A stretch of DNA of 64,000 nucleotides from Nitzschia sp. DOCU1 (GCA_951394045.1 OX595989.1:2046001-2110000), one strand, 5' to 3'. Positions 10,963 to 20,128 are shown, counted from the first letter of the stretch. Notes: a model not told the origin generated them from the letters alone. Numbers and translations are program-made.

Positions 10963-13900
10963 TCACTCGTCAGCAGCATCGCGTTCCTCGTACGGATGCA
11001 GATTCCGGATATTGTATGTTTGTTGCACCGCTCCTTTTCTGATGCGAATAGAGCCATTGTCATTAATGTGCACGATCTCATACGGACCGCTATAAGGATT
11101 CGTCCCATACTTACGGGATTGTTCATTACGGACCATTACCTTCTGTCCTACGCGATACCGGTAAACTCTTCGCGTCTTGTTTTCAGCTGTGTTATTTTGG
11201 ATAATACGAGATTCCTTTCGTTCCTTAATTAATTTCCAGTTGGCTTCGAACCGGGTATTTAGGATAGCGTCGCGGCCAAACACTAGCTGTGTTGGCGTCG
11301 CTTGCATCGTTGTGTGATACGTTGCGCGTACTGCGAACATAGTGGCTGCAAGGACTCCGTCCAGTGACTCCGTGTCTTCGGAGTTTTGCAACTCGAAAGT
11401 GCGAATCATGTTCCCTATGGTTTGGTGAACTCGCTCGATAATTGAATTAGCCTGCGGGTTTCGCGCTGTGATTGGCTTGGTCATTACGCCGTAGTCTTCG
11501 CGCACCATTCTTCGGAATTCTCCCATGAATTCAGTTCCGCGGTCATAAATAATCTTTTGTGGCCACGGATATCTCGTAAACCACGCCATTTCGGCCGCAC
11601 TGGCTATCGAAAAGGCTTCTTTATTTGCTATACGTACCATCTCGAACCATCCGGTTGCGGGATCTATCATCGTGAGACACCATAGTTGTAGTGTCTTCTT
11701 ACTACCTAGTTGTTTTATCTTATATGGACCTATCAGGTCGACACATAGCGTATCCCAAGGGTCTATTTCTGCCGCCTTGGGTGGAAGATGCCCGTACTTG
11801 ACTGTCTTTCGCTTTGTCAGCTGACAGGTCGGACAGGACTTGCAGATCCGCTCGACATCGCCGCGGATGTTTTTCCAGTAGAAGTGTTGTCGAATCGTTT
11901 GTTCGGTACGCGTTTCTCCTGGGTGACAGAGCATCTCGTGATACCACTTGACGCACCGCTTCTGGAGACTCGTTGGGAGAACAATCTTGTCCTCGCGTAC
12001 TATTAGTTCTCGCTTCTTTCCGCCCCCACGATAGACTTTGACTGAATATCGCGGGTTTGTACGTACTTTAGATAATAAGGCGCGGTCGGCATTCTGCATG
12101 CGCGCTATGTTCTTGTAAGTTAGGGGGAATGCATCGCGCGGTAATTCGTCGCCCGCCAAAAACTCATTTAAGTGAGATTCGGGGAAAGCTCTATCGTCGA
12201 GATCGAGTCGACTAAGCGCGTCCGCAACGACGTTGTGCTCGCCCTTGATATAGACGAGTTCGGGGCCAAACTCCTCGATTAAGAGGCGCCAACGCATGAC
12301 GCGCTCCGTGTTAAATTCTTTATACGTAAGATTTTTATGGTCTGTGAAGACTCTGATTCGCTGTCCCAAAAGGATATTGCGAAATTCTTTAAGTGTTTCG
12401 ACGATAGCTAAAAGCTCTCGTTCCGTCGTAGTGTAGCGCGTTTGCGCAGGGTTCAGCTTTCGACTATAGAACGCAATCGGTTTCCCGCGTTGCGATAACA
12501 CTGCACCTAGCTGAGTATGACTAGCATCGGTGTGTATTTCGAATGGTATGTTGAAATCGGGGTATGTTAGTAGTGTCTGCTTACTTATAATTCGTTTCAT
12601 CGTGTCGAAGGCATTCTGCTCGACCGGACCCCATTGCCATTTGGCTTCTTTAGAAGTTAGCGCACTCAGAGGGGCTAAAACTTCAGAGCGACGAATCCAC
12701 ATGTCGCGGTAGTAGTTAACTACGCCTATGAACTTACGTAGCTCGCGTTTATTGGTAGGTGCTTTCATAGCGTGAATAGCCTCTACTTTCTTTGCGACTG
12801 GTTGGATTCCGTCTCGCGTTATCCAGTACCCAAGGTATTCTAGTTCGCCACGGGCGAAGAACGACTTTCGGGCGTTCACCTTAAGACCGGTGTCTTTTAG
12901 ACGTTTGAAAATGACTTCTAGTTTCTCTAGGTGGTCATCAAAATCGCCTGTAGTTAGTTCTAGTAGATCGTCGATGTACACTCGTACGTACTCTAGATCC
13001 TCAAAGAGGGTGCCCATTTTCTCTTGGAAAATGTCGGGACTATTCGAGAGCCCCATCGGCAAGCGTTGCATTTCGTACTTACCCCAAGGGAGTACGATAG
13101 TACATAGTTTCTTACTGTCTGGGCTTAACTCTATGTGGTAGTAACCCATGTTGAGGTCGAGACTCGTCGCGTACTGAAAGCCTTCTAGCTTCATCAGTAA
13201 GTCCTGAATCTTCGGGATTGGATACGGCTTGCGTTTAATCCGTTTGTTCAACTCTCTGAAGTCGTTGATGAATCGAACTGTTCCATCCTTTTTGGGGATG
13301 ATAAAGGTGGGCGCACCCCATTCGGAGCGGTTCACCTTTTTGAGTACTCCGACTTGACAGAGTCGTTCGACTTCATCGCGCAGGGTACGCTCGTACGCTT
13401 TCGGTACAGGGTACGCTCTAGCATGGTACGGCTTGGCACCTTCTACTAGTTCAATGTCATAGGGGGCCCCACGCCATCGGCCGAGGGTACCGTCGAATAG
13501 TGTCTGGTATTTTGCTAGTAGCTGTTCTAGCTTACTCTGCTCATCCTTACTAAGGTGAGCTTGCTCTCTAGCAATGCTACGTGCATCGGCTTTCTCGTAC
13601 TTGGCGTCGAGAATTTCTTTGATGCGGTCCGACATCTCGTCAACGTGTCCGCGTTCATGTACATGATACGACGTCGCCGTCGTCGCATCTATTTCTTTCA
13701 TTGGCATACGTGCATCGTCCCATTCTACTTCCATAGCCTTGAAGTCGATCACTAGACCTAGCTCTTGCATGAGGTCTCTGCCTATAATCATGTCGTAGTT
13801 ACCTAGATCATCTGCTAGGTGAAAGTCCCACTCGATCAATCGATCGTCGTGTAGTTCCGGTAGACTGAGTTGCGTGGTCACGCGTTCAGTACACTTATAA

Positions 13901-14400
13901 CTACCGCTCATAGTTGTGAATACAGTAGTCGCCTTTTGGGTCTTTATTTTTAGTTTGCTAGCACTGCTCTTCTTCCAGAGACAGCCACTACCGCCAGAGT
14001 CAAGAAGTGCTTTGACGGTTACTACTTGTTGCCGACGTCCGCCGCGTTGGTTAACACGTGCAAACGTGATCGGTACTAGATGACTGGATTTTTGTCGTTT
14101 GTTTGAGCCTACAGTTCGACTACCTCGAATCGTGTTCAATAAGTAAAGCTCGCGCTCGCGCTGTGCTTCCGCCAGACATGCGTTGAGAGAGCTGAAACTT
14201 CGAGATTTCGTTAGTTTAACGAAATTTCGACTTGCGTGTGATTTTTGCGAATTTTGTGTTGCGCTTGTAACGCTATCGCTATTGTAAAATGATTCCATCT
14301 GTTGGACATCGTCCCTTTGGATAGAACTAGTGTAATCGTTCAATTCACCACTATTATTACTGTTGTATTCATATTCACACGTAGTCACCGGCTCACATCG
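10963..14400 (-). CDS. pol: Pol polyprotein of the gypsy element
   Basis: The frame continues directly after the Gag UGA, without any intervening base. The first in-frame ATG is only at about 14298, and an in-frame GTG is at 14388. About 1,145 residues are encoded. From the GTG: aspartic protease with LLDSGGSG (about residue 130), reverse transcriptase with YIDD, RNase H with EIHTDASHTQLGAVLSQ, and an integrase HHCC zinc finger (HPGETRTEQT ... CKSCPTCQL). The integrase DDE core follows (CVDLIGPYK, IIYDRGTEF, NSIIERVHQ), then a C-terminal GPY/F-like module (YSGPYEIV). All domains look intact. With Gag it would copy element RNA and insert the cDNA. Translation probably needs UGA readthrough or re-initiation. 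Confidence 0.95.
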   Translation of the reverse strand, partial: RCEPVTTCEYEYNSNNSGELNDYTSSIQRDDVQQMESFYNSDSVTSATQNSQKSHASRNFVKLTKSRSFSSLNACLAEAQRERELYLLNTIRGSRTVGSNKRQKSSHLVPITFARVNQRGGRRQQVVTVKALLDSGGSGCLWKKSSASKLKIKTQKATTVFTTMSGSYKCTERVTTQLSLPELHDDRLIEWDFHLADDLGNYDMIIGRDLMQELGLVIDFKAMEVEWDDARMPMKEIDATTATSYHVHERGHVDEMSDRIKEILDAKYEKADARSIAREQAHLSKDEQSKLEQLLAKYQTLFDGTLGRWRGAPYDIELVEGAKPYHARAYPVPKAYERTLRDEVERLCQVGVLKKVNRSEWGAPTFIIPKKDGTVRFINDFRELNKRIKRKPYPIPKIQDLLMKLEGFQYATSLDLNMGYYHIELSPDSKKLCTIVLPWGKYEMQRLPMGLSNSPDIFQEKMGTLFEDLEYVRVYIDDLLELTTGDFDDHLEKLEVIFKRLKDTGLKVNARKSFFARGELEYLGYWITRDGIQPVAKKVEAIHAMKAPTNKRELRKFIGVVNYYRDMWIRRSEVLAPLSALTSKEAKWQWGPVEQNAFDTMKRIISKQTLLTYPDFNIPFEIHTDASHTQLGAVLSQRGKPIAFYSRKLNPAQTRYTTTERELLAIVETLKEFRNILLGQRIRVFTDHKNLTYKEFNTERVMRWRLLIEEFGPELVYIKGEHNVVADALSRLDLDDRAFPESHLNEFLAGDELPRDAFPLTYKNIARMQNADRALLSKVRTNPRYSVKVYRGGGKKRELIVREDKIVLPTSLQKRCVKWYHEMLCHPGETRTEQTIRQHFYWKNIRGDVERICKSCPTCQLTKRKTVKYGHLPPKAAEIDPWDTLCVDLIGPYKIKQLGSKKTLQLWCLTMIDPATGWFEMVRIANKEAFSIASAAEMAWFTRYPWPQKIIYDRGTEFMGEFRRMVREDYGVMTKPITARNPQANSIIERVHQTIGNMIRTFELQNSEDTESLDGVLAATMFAVRATYHTTMQATPTQLVFGRDAILNTRFEANWKLIKERKESRIIQNNTAENKTRRVYRYRVGQKVMVRNEQSRKYGTNPYSGPYEIVHINDNGSIRIRKGAVQQTYNIRNLHPYEERDAADE

Positions 14401-14403
14401 TCA
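14401..14403 (-). promoter_or_regulatory. In-frame UGA between gag and pol (readthrough candidate)
   Basis: The minus strand reads ATG GAT TGA CGA TGT GAG, and Pol follows in the same frame with zero offset. No ATG opens Pol nearby, so UGA-C readthrough, or re-initiation, is the simplest way to make Gag-Pol. The bases after the stop are not the well-known CUA or CARYYA readthrough contexts. Confidence 0.6.
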
Positions 14404-15585
14404 ATCCATTTCGGTGTCGCTGTCGCTGCCGTCGCTGACACTGAGTTTGTCGAAGTCGATACCGTCGAGATCATCCATATCGTAATTGAAATTATCCATC
14501 GAGGGAGGATCTTCGGCCTTGCGTTTCTTTGCGGATTGTTTGACCGCGTTCTCGACCATCGACTTGATGTAGGCATGAAGCTCGCCTGTTTTCTTTTTCT
14601 TTTCGCCATCGCCATCGCTGTCGCTGCGGCGCCAAGTTTTGTTTTCGAAGCGGGCCTTTTTGAAACGACCTGCGACGTTCGAATGGGCAGCCGCCATCTT
14701 CTTTGCTTGATCCTTCAAAATAAGGCAATCATGGGTAGCATGGGTGTTGTTAGCGCCATGATAAAGACAATCATACTTGGCCTTACCGTCGGTTCCCGCT
14801 CTCGGGCCTCCGCGCTTCCTCTTCGAGGGTTTTTCGTCATTCGACTTGCCGTTGTTGTCTGCCTTCTTGCTGAGGGCTTCATTGATCTCCTCGGTAGCTT
14901 CCAGCCGTTCGCAGAAGTCTACAAAGTCTTGAACCGTGTGGTCCACGGGCTCGAATCCCTGTAGGATCATCTCCTTGCGCCACTTGGCGGGGATTCCAAA
15001 CTCGCAATTCTCCATGAGCTCGTCGTCGGGAATTTTGTTTTTCTCGCCTTTCTCGTCGAATAGCGCGAGGTAATCGTTTAGCTCGCGGAGCCGAGCCACA
15101 TACGCCTTCATTGTCATCGTCGGGGGCTTTCGGCAGATCCGACGCATATAGCGCTTTTGAAGTTGCACTGCGCGTTTTGGGAGGACATACGCCGTAACCG
15201 CGTGCAAACTTTTCTCAAAACTCTCAGGAGTTTCGGCTTCGAGTTCCGAGGCCTTCGCGTTGAACGCGGCCAATACCTGGCCTTTCAGCAAATTGCGTGT
15301 TAACGCAAATTTCTGAGGTCCCGTAGTCAAGTCCTGACCCGCGATCACATCCTTAAGTCCGATAAGGAAAAGGAACCACTCTTCGGGCGTTCCGTCCGTG
15401 AAATGCGGTTGTTTGACGCGTCGCATCAACGACTTTTTATCCTTTGGGTCAATGCGCAAGTCGTATTGACTGTACGCCCCGTCTTTGAGCTCCTTTGGCT
15501 CGGGTCTTTCGATACTGACCGGTGCTGATTTGAAGCCCTGCTTCTCGGCAGCGGTCTTCTTCGGGATGCTGTTTGCAATCTTCAT
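14401..15585 (-). CDS. gag: Gag protein of the gypsy element
   Basis: 394 residues from ATG 15585 to UGA 14401-14403. A GTG-started extension reaches into the LTR and is unlikely. The central region (about residues 55-230) is a retrotransposon-gag-like helical domain (LFLIGLKDVIAG, ALTRNLLKGQVLAAFNAKA). A variant zinc knuckle CLYHGANNTHATHDC follows at about 270-290. The tail is basic, then acidic (Asp/Ser-rich). Gag forms the particle that packages element RNA. Only about 37 bp separate the ATG from the 5' LTR, leaving little room for a leader. Gag and Pol share one frame and are separated only by the UGA. Confidence 0.9.
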   Translation of the reverse strand: MKIANSIPKKTAAEKQGFKSAPVSIERPEPKELKDGAYSQYDLRIDPKDKKSLMRRVKQPHFTDGTPEEWFLFLIGLKDVIAGQDLTTGPQKFALTRNLLKGQVLAAFNAKASELEAETPESFEKSLHAVTAYVLPKRAVQLQKRYMRRICRKPPTMTMKAYVARLRELNDYLALFDEKGEKNKIPDDELMENCEFGIPAKWRKEMILQGFEPVDHTVQDFVDFCERLEATEEINEALSKKADNNGKSNDEKPSKRKRGGPRAGTDGKAKYDCLYHGANNTHATHDCLILKDQAKKMAAAHSNVAGRFKKARFENKTWRRSDSDGDGEKKKKTGELHAYIKSMVENAVKQSAKKRKAEDPPSMDNFNYDMDDLDGIDFDKLSVSDGSDSDTEMD

Positions 15586-15610
15586 CTTTAGCTCACGCGT
15601 GTAACGTGGA

Positions 15611-15622
15611 GTGTTAACACTG
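15611..15622 (-). other. Expected primer-binding site position; no tRNA-type PBS seen
   Basis: Immediately inside the 5' LTR the minus strand reads CAGTGTTAACACTCCACG, without the TGG start of a standard tRNA 3'-end PBS. It contains the palindrome GTGTTAACAC. The first eight bases (CAGTGTTA) are complementary to TAACACTG inside the LTR, so self-priming or an internal-tRNA primer is possible but unproven. Confidence 0.4.
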
Positions 15623-16079
15623 TGCACTACGCTGAAAGTACGATGAAAAAGTTGTAGTGGAAATAATTGTGAGATCTAAGTTATCGCTGATTCTATCGCT
15701 CCTAGACCACCAGGGTCTTTCCTCAACGCATCCTACATGCGTTGGATACAACTCCCACCGATCTAGCTTCTCGAATCTCTTCAAGGTCCATAGCTAGATA
15801 CCGTTGGAAGTTCTATTCCAGTAGTAGACGTCGACGGCTCGCCGCGCTCGCCGTTGTCGTCGTCATTGCTCGTCAGCCGCGCCGGCCTTGCCCGTCCGTC
15901 CGTGCGTCCACAGACGTTCGACCAAGTCGACGTCGGCCAGGTATGTATCTGAGGTATGTTGGTACTACACGTAGGCCATTGTGTGTACTCATCGTTCGAA
16001 CATTCTAACATTCCAGTGTTACAACATTCTAACGTTCTAACTACTTGTTAGATCTAGAGGGGTATTCTAGTGTACTGCA
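15623..16079 (-). repeat. 5' LTR of the gypsy element
   Basis: The 457-bp partner of 10476-10932, with the same terminal TGCA bases. In element orientation it opens with U3-like sequence containing several GAACGTT/GAATGTT repeats, one forming GAATGTTC. It directly abuts the GAAT duplication and the resumed copy A coding sequence at 16080. Confidence 0.93.
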
Positions 16080-16548
16080 GAATCAAACATAGCATCGCAA
16101 CAACATTCAACTCACCCGAGATAAAATTTGCAAATAACACCGTGGACTCTGGTGCCGGAACACCAGAAAGCCTGTGGCAGGAGCTATCTGGAAGGCAGAT
16201 GATCGCTCCACTCTTCAAAGCAAGCGGTGATGGTGGGAACAGTTGTTCTCATCACGACACCCAGTCCGTCTTTCGCCTCCCAATGAAACACTACATCGGG
16301 GAAGGTGGGATTGATGAACGCAACGCCATGCAACTGTTGCATAGTGTATATGATCTGTATTCTGTGATCGAAGAGCAATCCAAGGGATTGTGGAAAGCAC
16401 TTATGAGAAAACAATTTGAACCCGGTGCTACAATTCCAAAATACTTACTGTCATCAGTGACGGAACCACTTATCACTCGCTGGTGGACGGTAGGTGAAGC
16501 TGCTCGGTTCGCAATTTCTGCTTGGCAGCAGATTCTGTTGATAACAAA

Positions 16549-16579
16549 TCTAGCGGTGCCAAATCCCGTGTAAATGTCT
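16549..16579 (+). repeat. Inner terminal inverted repeat of copy B
   Basis: It begins TCTAGCGGTGCCAAATCCCG and continues GTGTAAATGTCTC. It matches the opposite end of B (20296-20326, reverse complement) with a few substitutions. It is joined without spacer to the truncated coding sequence of copy A. Confidence 0.8.
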
Positions 16580-16649
16580 CATTTTTGTACCAAGCCAGAC
16601 GGTACAAAAATGACCCATCCGAACCACGAAACGACCGACCATTTCGTGG
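16580..16649. repeat. Two subterminal hairpins at the 3' end of copy B
   Basis: Arms 16580-16591 and 16601-16612 (ATTTTTGTACC / GGTACAAAAAT) form one hairpin. Arms 16624-16631 and 16642-16649 (CCACGAAA / TTTCGTGG) form a second. They lie just inside the terminal repeat. They may bind transposase or help terminate the transposase transcript. Confidence 0.7.
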
Positions 16650-16748
16650 CGAATTTAGTCAACAAGACATATGATGAGGTCACCGACAACACAATACGAG
16701 GGACATAATAAACAACACCAACGAGGCAATCAACCGCTTCCATTATAA

Positions 16749-19700
16749 TTACTTTTCGACACGAAAGTCCACATTCCCTCGAACTTGGAAGCATTTGTGT
16801 TGGAACCCGGCATTCTCCAGCTCAGCGGTTGAAGGATTGGCACCCTCAAAATGCTGCAACCGAAAAATTCTCTCTTCGTCTGCCATCAACATGTTGAGCA
16901 TGGTTGTCCAGTTTCCGGACCGTTTGTCAAGCTGCTCCCAAGACATGAATTCGGAGGGTAGAGGCATTGGGTGGGATCGATTGCTCTCTTTCAAAGTAGG
17001 ACCTTTCTTCTGGGGAAATAGGTAAGTAGCTGGAAACACCATTTGATGTTGCAACTCTTGTCGCAATATCTTCTCATGCATCTTTTTATTAAGACTGCTC
17101 AGAGCTATGAATCCTTGGGCTCTGGCTGTCATTGTCACCCCACGTTTCTTGGTTCGAGCATTCACTCGCACAGTGGCATTTTGATGACGGGACAGACGAT
17201 CCAACAGATGGGATTGTCTCACACTTGACAGAGCAGTACCAGATAAATTTGTAAGTGCACGAGTGATTTTGTTGCGATGGTCTTCAAAGTTCGCTTTCTC
17301 ACTGATGATCTTGTGTTTCTCCATCTTTTCTCTCACGACAGAGACCAGATGGCTGAGAAACTTGGGACCGACAAGGCGATTTTCACGTTTATTTTTCTTT
17401 GCATTAGCCGTTTGAGGGGGCCCTGTTGGGTCAAGACTGTCAGCATCATCAGTGTCCTTGATGAGACCATTGGAAGCAATGGCCATCCAGGATGCGGTAA
17501 GTTCACCTTTTCCTGTTTGTTTGATAAATGCTGTTCGTTTCACATGCCGCTCTTGCATTTGTTGAGAACTAGCTTCTGCAGCGAACATTTTAAGAGCGTA
17601 GAGGCGATGTGGCGATGCTGCAAGATTCCCTGGATCCCACAATGATCCAGGGGGGGATTCAACAATAAACCGTAGTGCTGGCCTTGCATGCATTGCTAAC
17701 GCTGTCTCCCACTGACAATCTTGCGATTGAATAAAAGCAGCGTAGTCTCGGAGGATGATTGGGTGCTCGTTTCTTGGAAAGATGCTCTTCTCTGGAACGC
17801 AAGTGTTGGGTAGTGTTTGGAGCAGGGTGGCGGGTACATTTCCCTCCAACATGAACGAGGCAACAACAACCCCCAAGGGCCCGCCTTGAAAGGCAGCTCG
17901 GAGTAAGCGGTCGGTTTTGACGTAGCGTTTGTTGTGTTTGTGTACTTGCTCCAATGCCATCTCACAAAAACCTTTTACCATGGATTTTCTCTCCACTCGC
18001 TCTTCCATTCCCATGGCGTCAAATTTATCGCAGTATTTCTCAAAGTGGTGAATTGCCCGCCAATCTGAAATGCACTTCTGGAGCTTCACAACGTCTAGGT
18101 AGTATCGAGTTGCCCGGTGGTAAGTAAGAAACCCGGATCTGCCGACATTTCTATCCACCATTCCTGACCATTCCATTGCTTCGTCTAAATAAAACTTGCA
18201 GAAGGCGTTGATAAAATAAATGTCGGACTCGATAACAGCTTCCTGCATCAAAGAATACAGTCCAGACGCAATCTTGTTTGGTTTTGTGTCGGCATTGTAT
18301 TCGTTCACAACCATTTTTGTTATCAACAGAATCTGCTGCCAAGCAGAAATTGCGAACCGAGCAGCTTCACCTACCGTCCACCAGCGAGTGATAAGTGGTT
18401 CCGTCACTGATGACAGTAAGTATTTTGGAATTGTAGCACCGGGTTCAAATTGTTTTCTCATAAGTGCTTTCCACAATCCCTTGGATTGCTCTTCGATCAC
18501 AGAATACAGATCATATACACTATGCAACAGTTGCATGGCGTTGCGTTCATCAATCCCACCTTCCCCGATGTAGTGTTTCATTGGGAGGCGAAAGACGGAC
18601 TGGGTGTCGTGATGAGAACAACTGTTCCCACCATCACCGCTTGCTTTGAAGAGTGGAGCGATCATCTGCCTTCCAGATAGCTCCTGCCACAGGCTTTCTG
18701 GTGTTCCGGCACCAGAGTCCACGGTGTTATTTGCAAATTTTATCTCGGGTGAGTTGAATGTTGTTGCGATGCTATGTTTGATTCCAAATGCAATCTCACT
18801 TGACGTTTTGCCAGTTTTTGATAAACCTAGGAAACGATTGTGCACAGTCCCGAAGGGCCCTCCACTTTTGTCATCTTCACAGAAGAAGTTGACAGAAACG
18901 GTGGACTCTCCACCAGGGGCACCATCTTCTTGGACATACACCGTTTGAGCCAGCTTCATTTCTTCGGAAATTAGAGTCGCTTGCACAACTGCAAAATCCC
19001 TCAGCATGTTCATAATGTCAGCACGCTTTGGTGTGGTAGCAATCAACCAGTCCGTGTCATAGAGATCGGGACCTAGATGGAGCTTCAAGGTTTTGAACAG
19101 CGACATGCGACCGACAGCCAGAAACCTGTGGATGTTTTCCGGTGAGACGGTTGGATGGGCAGCCACCATTGCTCCAATTATCATCCTTGACTCGTATGTC
19201 TCACATGCTTTCTTGTTTTTTGAAAACTGCCGTAGGTGGTCCAGAGCGTTGTGCGACTTTTTGTATTTTGCGAGAGCGCTTTTGGCAACAACGGTGTACG
19301 TATTTGGGACATGGCAGACAGTATGTCCACACGGGAGGGTGATGTCGTCAACATGGATATAAGAGCAAAGTATATTGCTGTCATCGTCACTGTTGTTGCC
19401 TTCGCTTTCACTCACTTCTTGTGCTTCGTTGTTGGCTTCAAAGTATCGTAGCAGAAGTTTGAATGGTGGCTGCGAGTTGGCACCATACCGAGTATGCCAC
19501 AAGTCGACAAATATATTGAATGCATCTTGTGGTGTGTTCACTGAACAACAAGGACCATCAACAATCAACCTTTTTCGCTTTGCTAGCTTGTCAAGGCTGA
19601 GCATGGCATCTTCAAAGATGACATTGTCGTAGACATTTGCCGGCCGCTTGCGATGCTTTTTGTGCGACACGGACAGAGCCATGGCATGGTCATACCTTTG

Positions 19701-20036
19701 CTGCCATGCACCATCATTCTTCGTTTGATGATTGGGATCACAACTAGTTGATATAAAATAGAAATACATTTTCTGATTCGTTGTCTTGCCAGGTTTCGAA
19801 ATGTGATGTTGTGCACGCGCAATGTATACAAAGCCATTGTCGTGGTCACGGAATACACCACCTCCATCTTCAACAATTCGATTCAAAGCCTTGCAAACTG
19901 TCATTTCGGAACATTGAATTAGATGTTCTGTCAATATGACGTTGCATAGTGCCTCTGGTGGCATCCATACTCCATTGAATTTTGGCAGCCGACCGACGGT
20001 GGCGCACAACATGCCGCATTGTTCGAATGTCACCAT
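16749..20036 (-). CDS. Large unclassified transposase-like protein of copy B
   Basis: 1,095 aa from ATG 20036; an in-frame TTG at 20090 would add 18 residues. It fills almost the whole space between the inverted termini, so it is presumably the transposase. I recognise no named domain. Visible features are an acidic Ser/Asp stretch near residue 215 (SESEGNNSDDDSN), a Cys/His-rich short segment LPCGHTVCHVPN just after it, and TRWWTVGEA near the middle, faintly like the RW motif of hAT transposases. The C-terminal third is basic (DRLSRHQNATVRVNARTKKR), as in a DNA-binding part. Possible catalytic acids cannot be fixed from one sequence. A second, broken copy lies in inverted orientation at 9220-16548. 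A KDZ-, hAT- or Mutator-related origin is possible but not shown. Confidence 0.75.
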   Translation of the reverse strand: MVTFEQCGMLCATVGRLPKFNGVWMPPEALCNVILTEHLIQCSEMTVCKALNRIVEDGGGVFRDHDNGFVYIARAQHHISKPGKTTNQKMYFYFISTSCDPNHQTKNDGAWQQRYDHAMALSVSHKKHRKRPANVYDNVIFEDAMLSLDKLAKRKRLIVDGPCCSVNTPQDAFNIFVDLWHTRYGANSQPPFKLLLRYFEANNEAQEVSESEGNNSDDDSNILCSYIHVDDITLPCGHTVCHVPNTYTVVAKSALAKYKKSHNALDHLRQFSKNKKACETYESRMIIGAMVAAHPTVSPENIHRFLAVGRMSLFKTLKLHLGPDLYDTDWLIATTPKRADIMNMLRDFAVVQATLISEEMKLAQTVYVQEDGAPGGESTVSVNFFCEDDKSGGPFGTVHNRFLGLSKTGKTSSEIAFGIKHSIATTFNSPEIKFANNTVDSGAGTPESLWQELSGRQMIAPLFKASGDGGNSCSHHDTQSVFRLPMKHYIGEGGIDERNAMQLLHSVYDLYSVIEEQSKGLWKALMRKQFEPGATIPKYLLSSVTEPLITRWWTVGEAARFAISAWQQILLITKMVVNEYNADTKPNKIASGLYSLMQEAVIESDIYFINAFCKFYLDEAMEWSGMVDRNVGRSGFLTYHRATRYYLDVVKLQKCISDWRAIHHFEKYCDKFDAMGMEERVERKSMVKGFCEMALEQVHKHNKRYVKTDRLLRAAFQGGPLGVVVASFMLEGNVPATLLQTLPNTCVPEKSIFPRNEHPIILRDYAAFIQSQDCQWETALAMHARPALRFIVESPPGSLWDPGNLAASPHRLYALKMFAAEASSQQMQERHVKRTAFIKQTGKGELTASWMAIASNGLIKDTDDADSLDPTGPPQTANAKKNKRENRLVGPKFLSHLVSVVREKMEKHKIISEKANFEDHRNKITRALTNLSGTALSSVRQSHLLDRLSRHQNATVRVNARTKKRGVTMTARAQGFIALSSLNKKMHEKILRQELQHQMVFPATYLFPQKKGPTLKESNRSHPMPLPSEFMSWEQLDKRSGNWTTMLNMLMADEERIFRLQHFEGANPSTAELENAGFQHKCFQVRGNVDFRVEK

Positions 20037-20054
20037 ATCTTTCTCAAAAATGAA

Positions 20055-20128
20055 TATCTCAGATCTCTTTTTTGCATAAGCCTCTATCAATAGTATTCAA
20101 AGCTCTGTGCAAAAAAGAGATCTGAGAT
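20055..20128. repeat. Perfect 21-bp inverted repeat (subterminal hairpin) in copy B
   Basis: Arms 20055-20075 and 20108-20128 are exact reverse complements and identical to the pair in copy A at 9128-9200. Conservation between the two copies is expected from their near identity and so does not prove function. Confidence 0.85.

Larger units (their letters stand above)
10476..16079 (-). mobile_element. Ty3/gypsy LTR retrotransposon, 5.6 kb, nested in copy A
   Basis: A complete element in minus orientation: 5' LTR 15623-16079, Gag, Pol (PR-RT-RNaseH-IN order, the Ty3/gypsy order), 3' LTR 10476-10932. The LTRs start TGCA and end TGCA (TG...CA rule), are both 457 bp and look identical. A four-base duplication GAAT (10472-10475 and 16080-16083) flanks it; the uninterrupted site in copy B has a single GAAT. 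Identical LTRs and intact reading frames point to a very recent insertion. It inserted after A and B had already diverged slightly, since the A and B copies differ and the LTRs do not. Confidence 0.95.
8932..16548 (+). mobile_element. TIR element copy A, truncated and split by an LTR retrotransposon
   Basis: Copy A runs 8932-10475 and resumes at 16080-16548; the gap is the gypsy element. It starts with TAGCGGTGCCAAATTGCG, the same terminus as the outer end of copy B. Its coding part is nearly identical to B: I saw four single-base differences in about 1.5 kb. It ends inside the transposase frame at ATAACAAA and is joined directly to the 3' terminus of B. The last 1.6 kb of coding sequence and its own distal end are missing. 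It therefore cannot make a full protein. Confidence 0.88.
9220..16548 (+). pseudogene. Broken transposase-like gene of copy A
   Basis: The frame begins at ATG 9220 (an upstream TTG at 9166 is also in frame). It runs to 10475, is interrupted inside an Ile codon by the 5'-most base of the LTR, and resumes at 16080 with KHSIATTF. It ends where B is joined after SAWQQILLIT. About 575 of the 1,095 residues encoded by B are represented. Differences from B include Asp/Asn in DAF(D/N)IF and His/Arg in TPK(H/R)AD. The LTR fusion adds only a few codons before a stop. Confidence 0.88.

Noticed and set aside
14302..14964. 220-aa plus-strand ORF across the gag/pol border
   Set aside because: It is antisense to intact Gag and Pol and has a biased, shadow-like hydrophobic composition.
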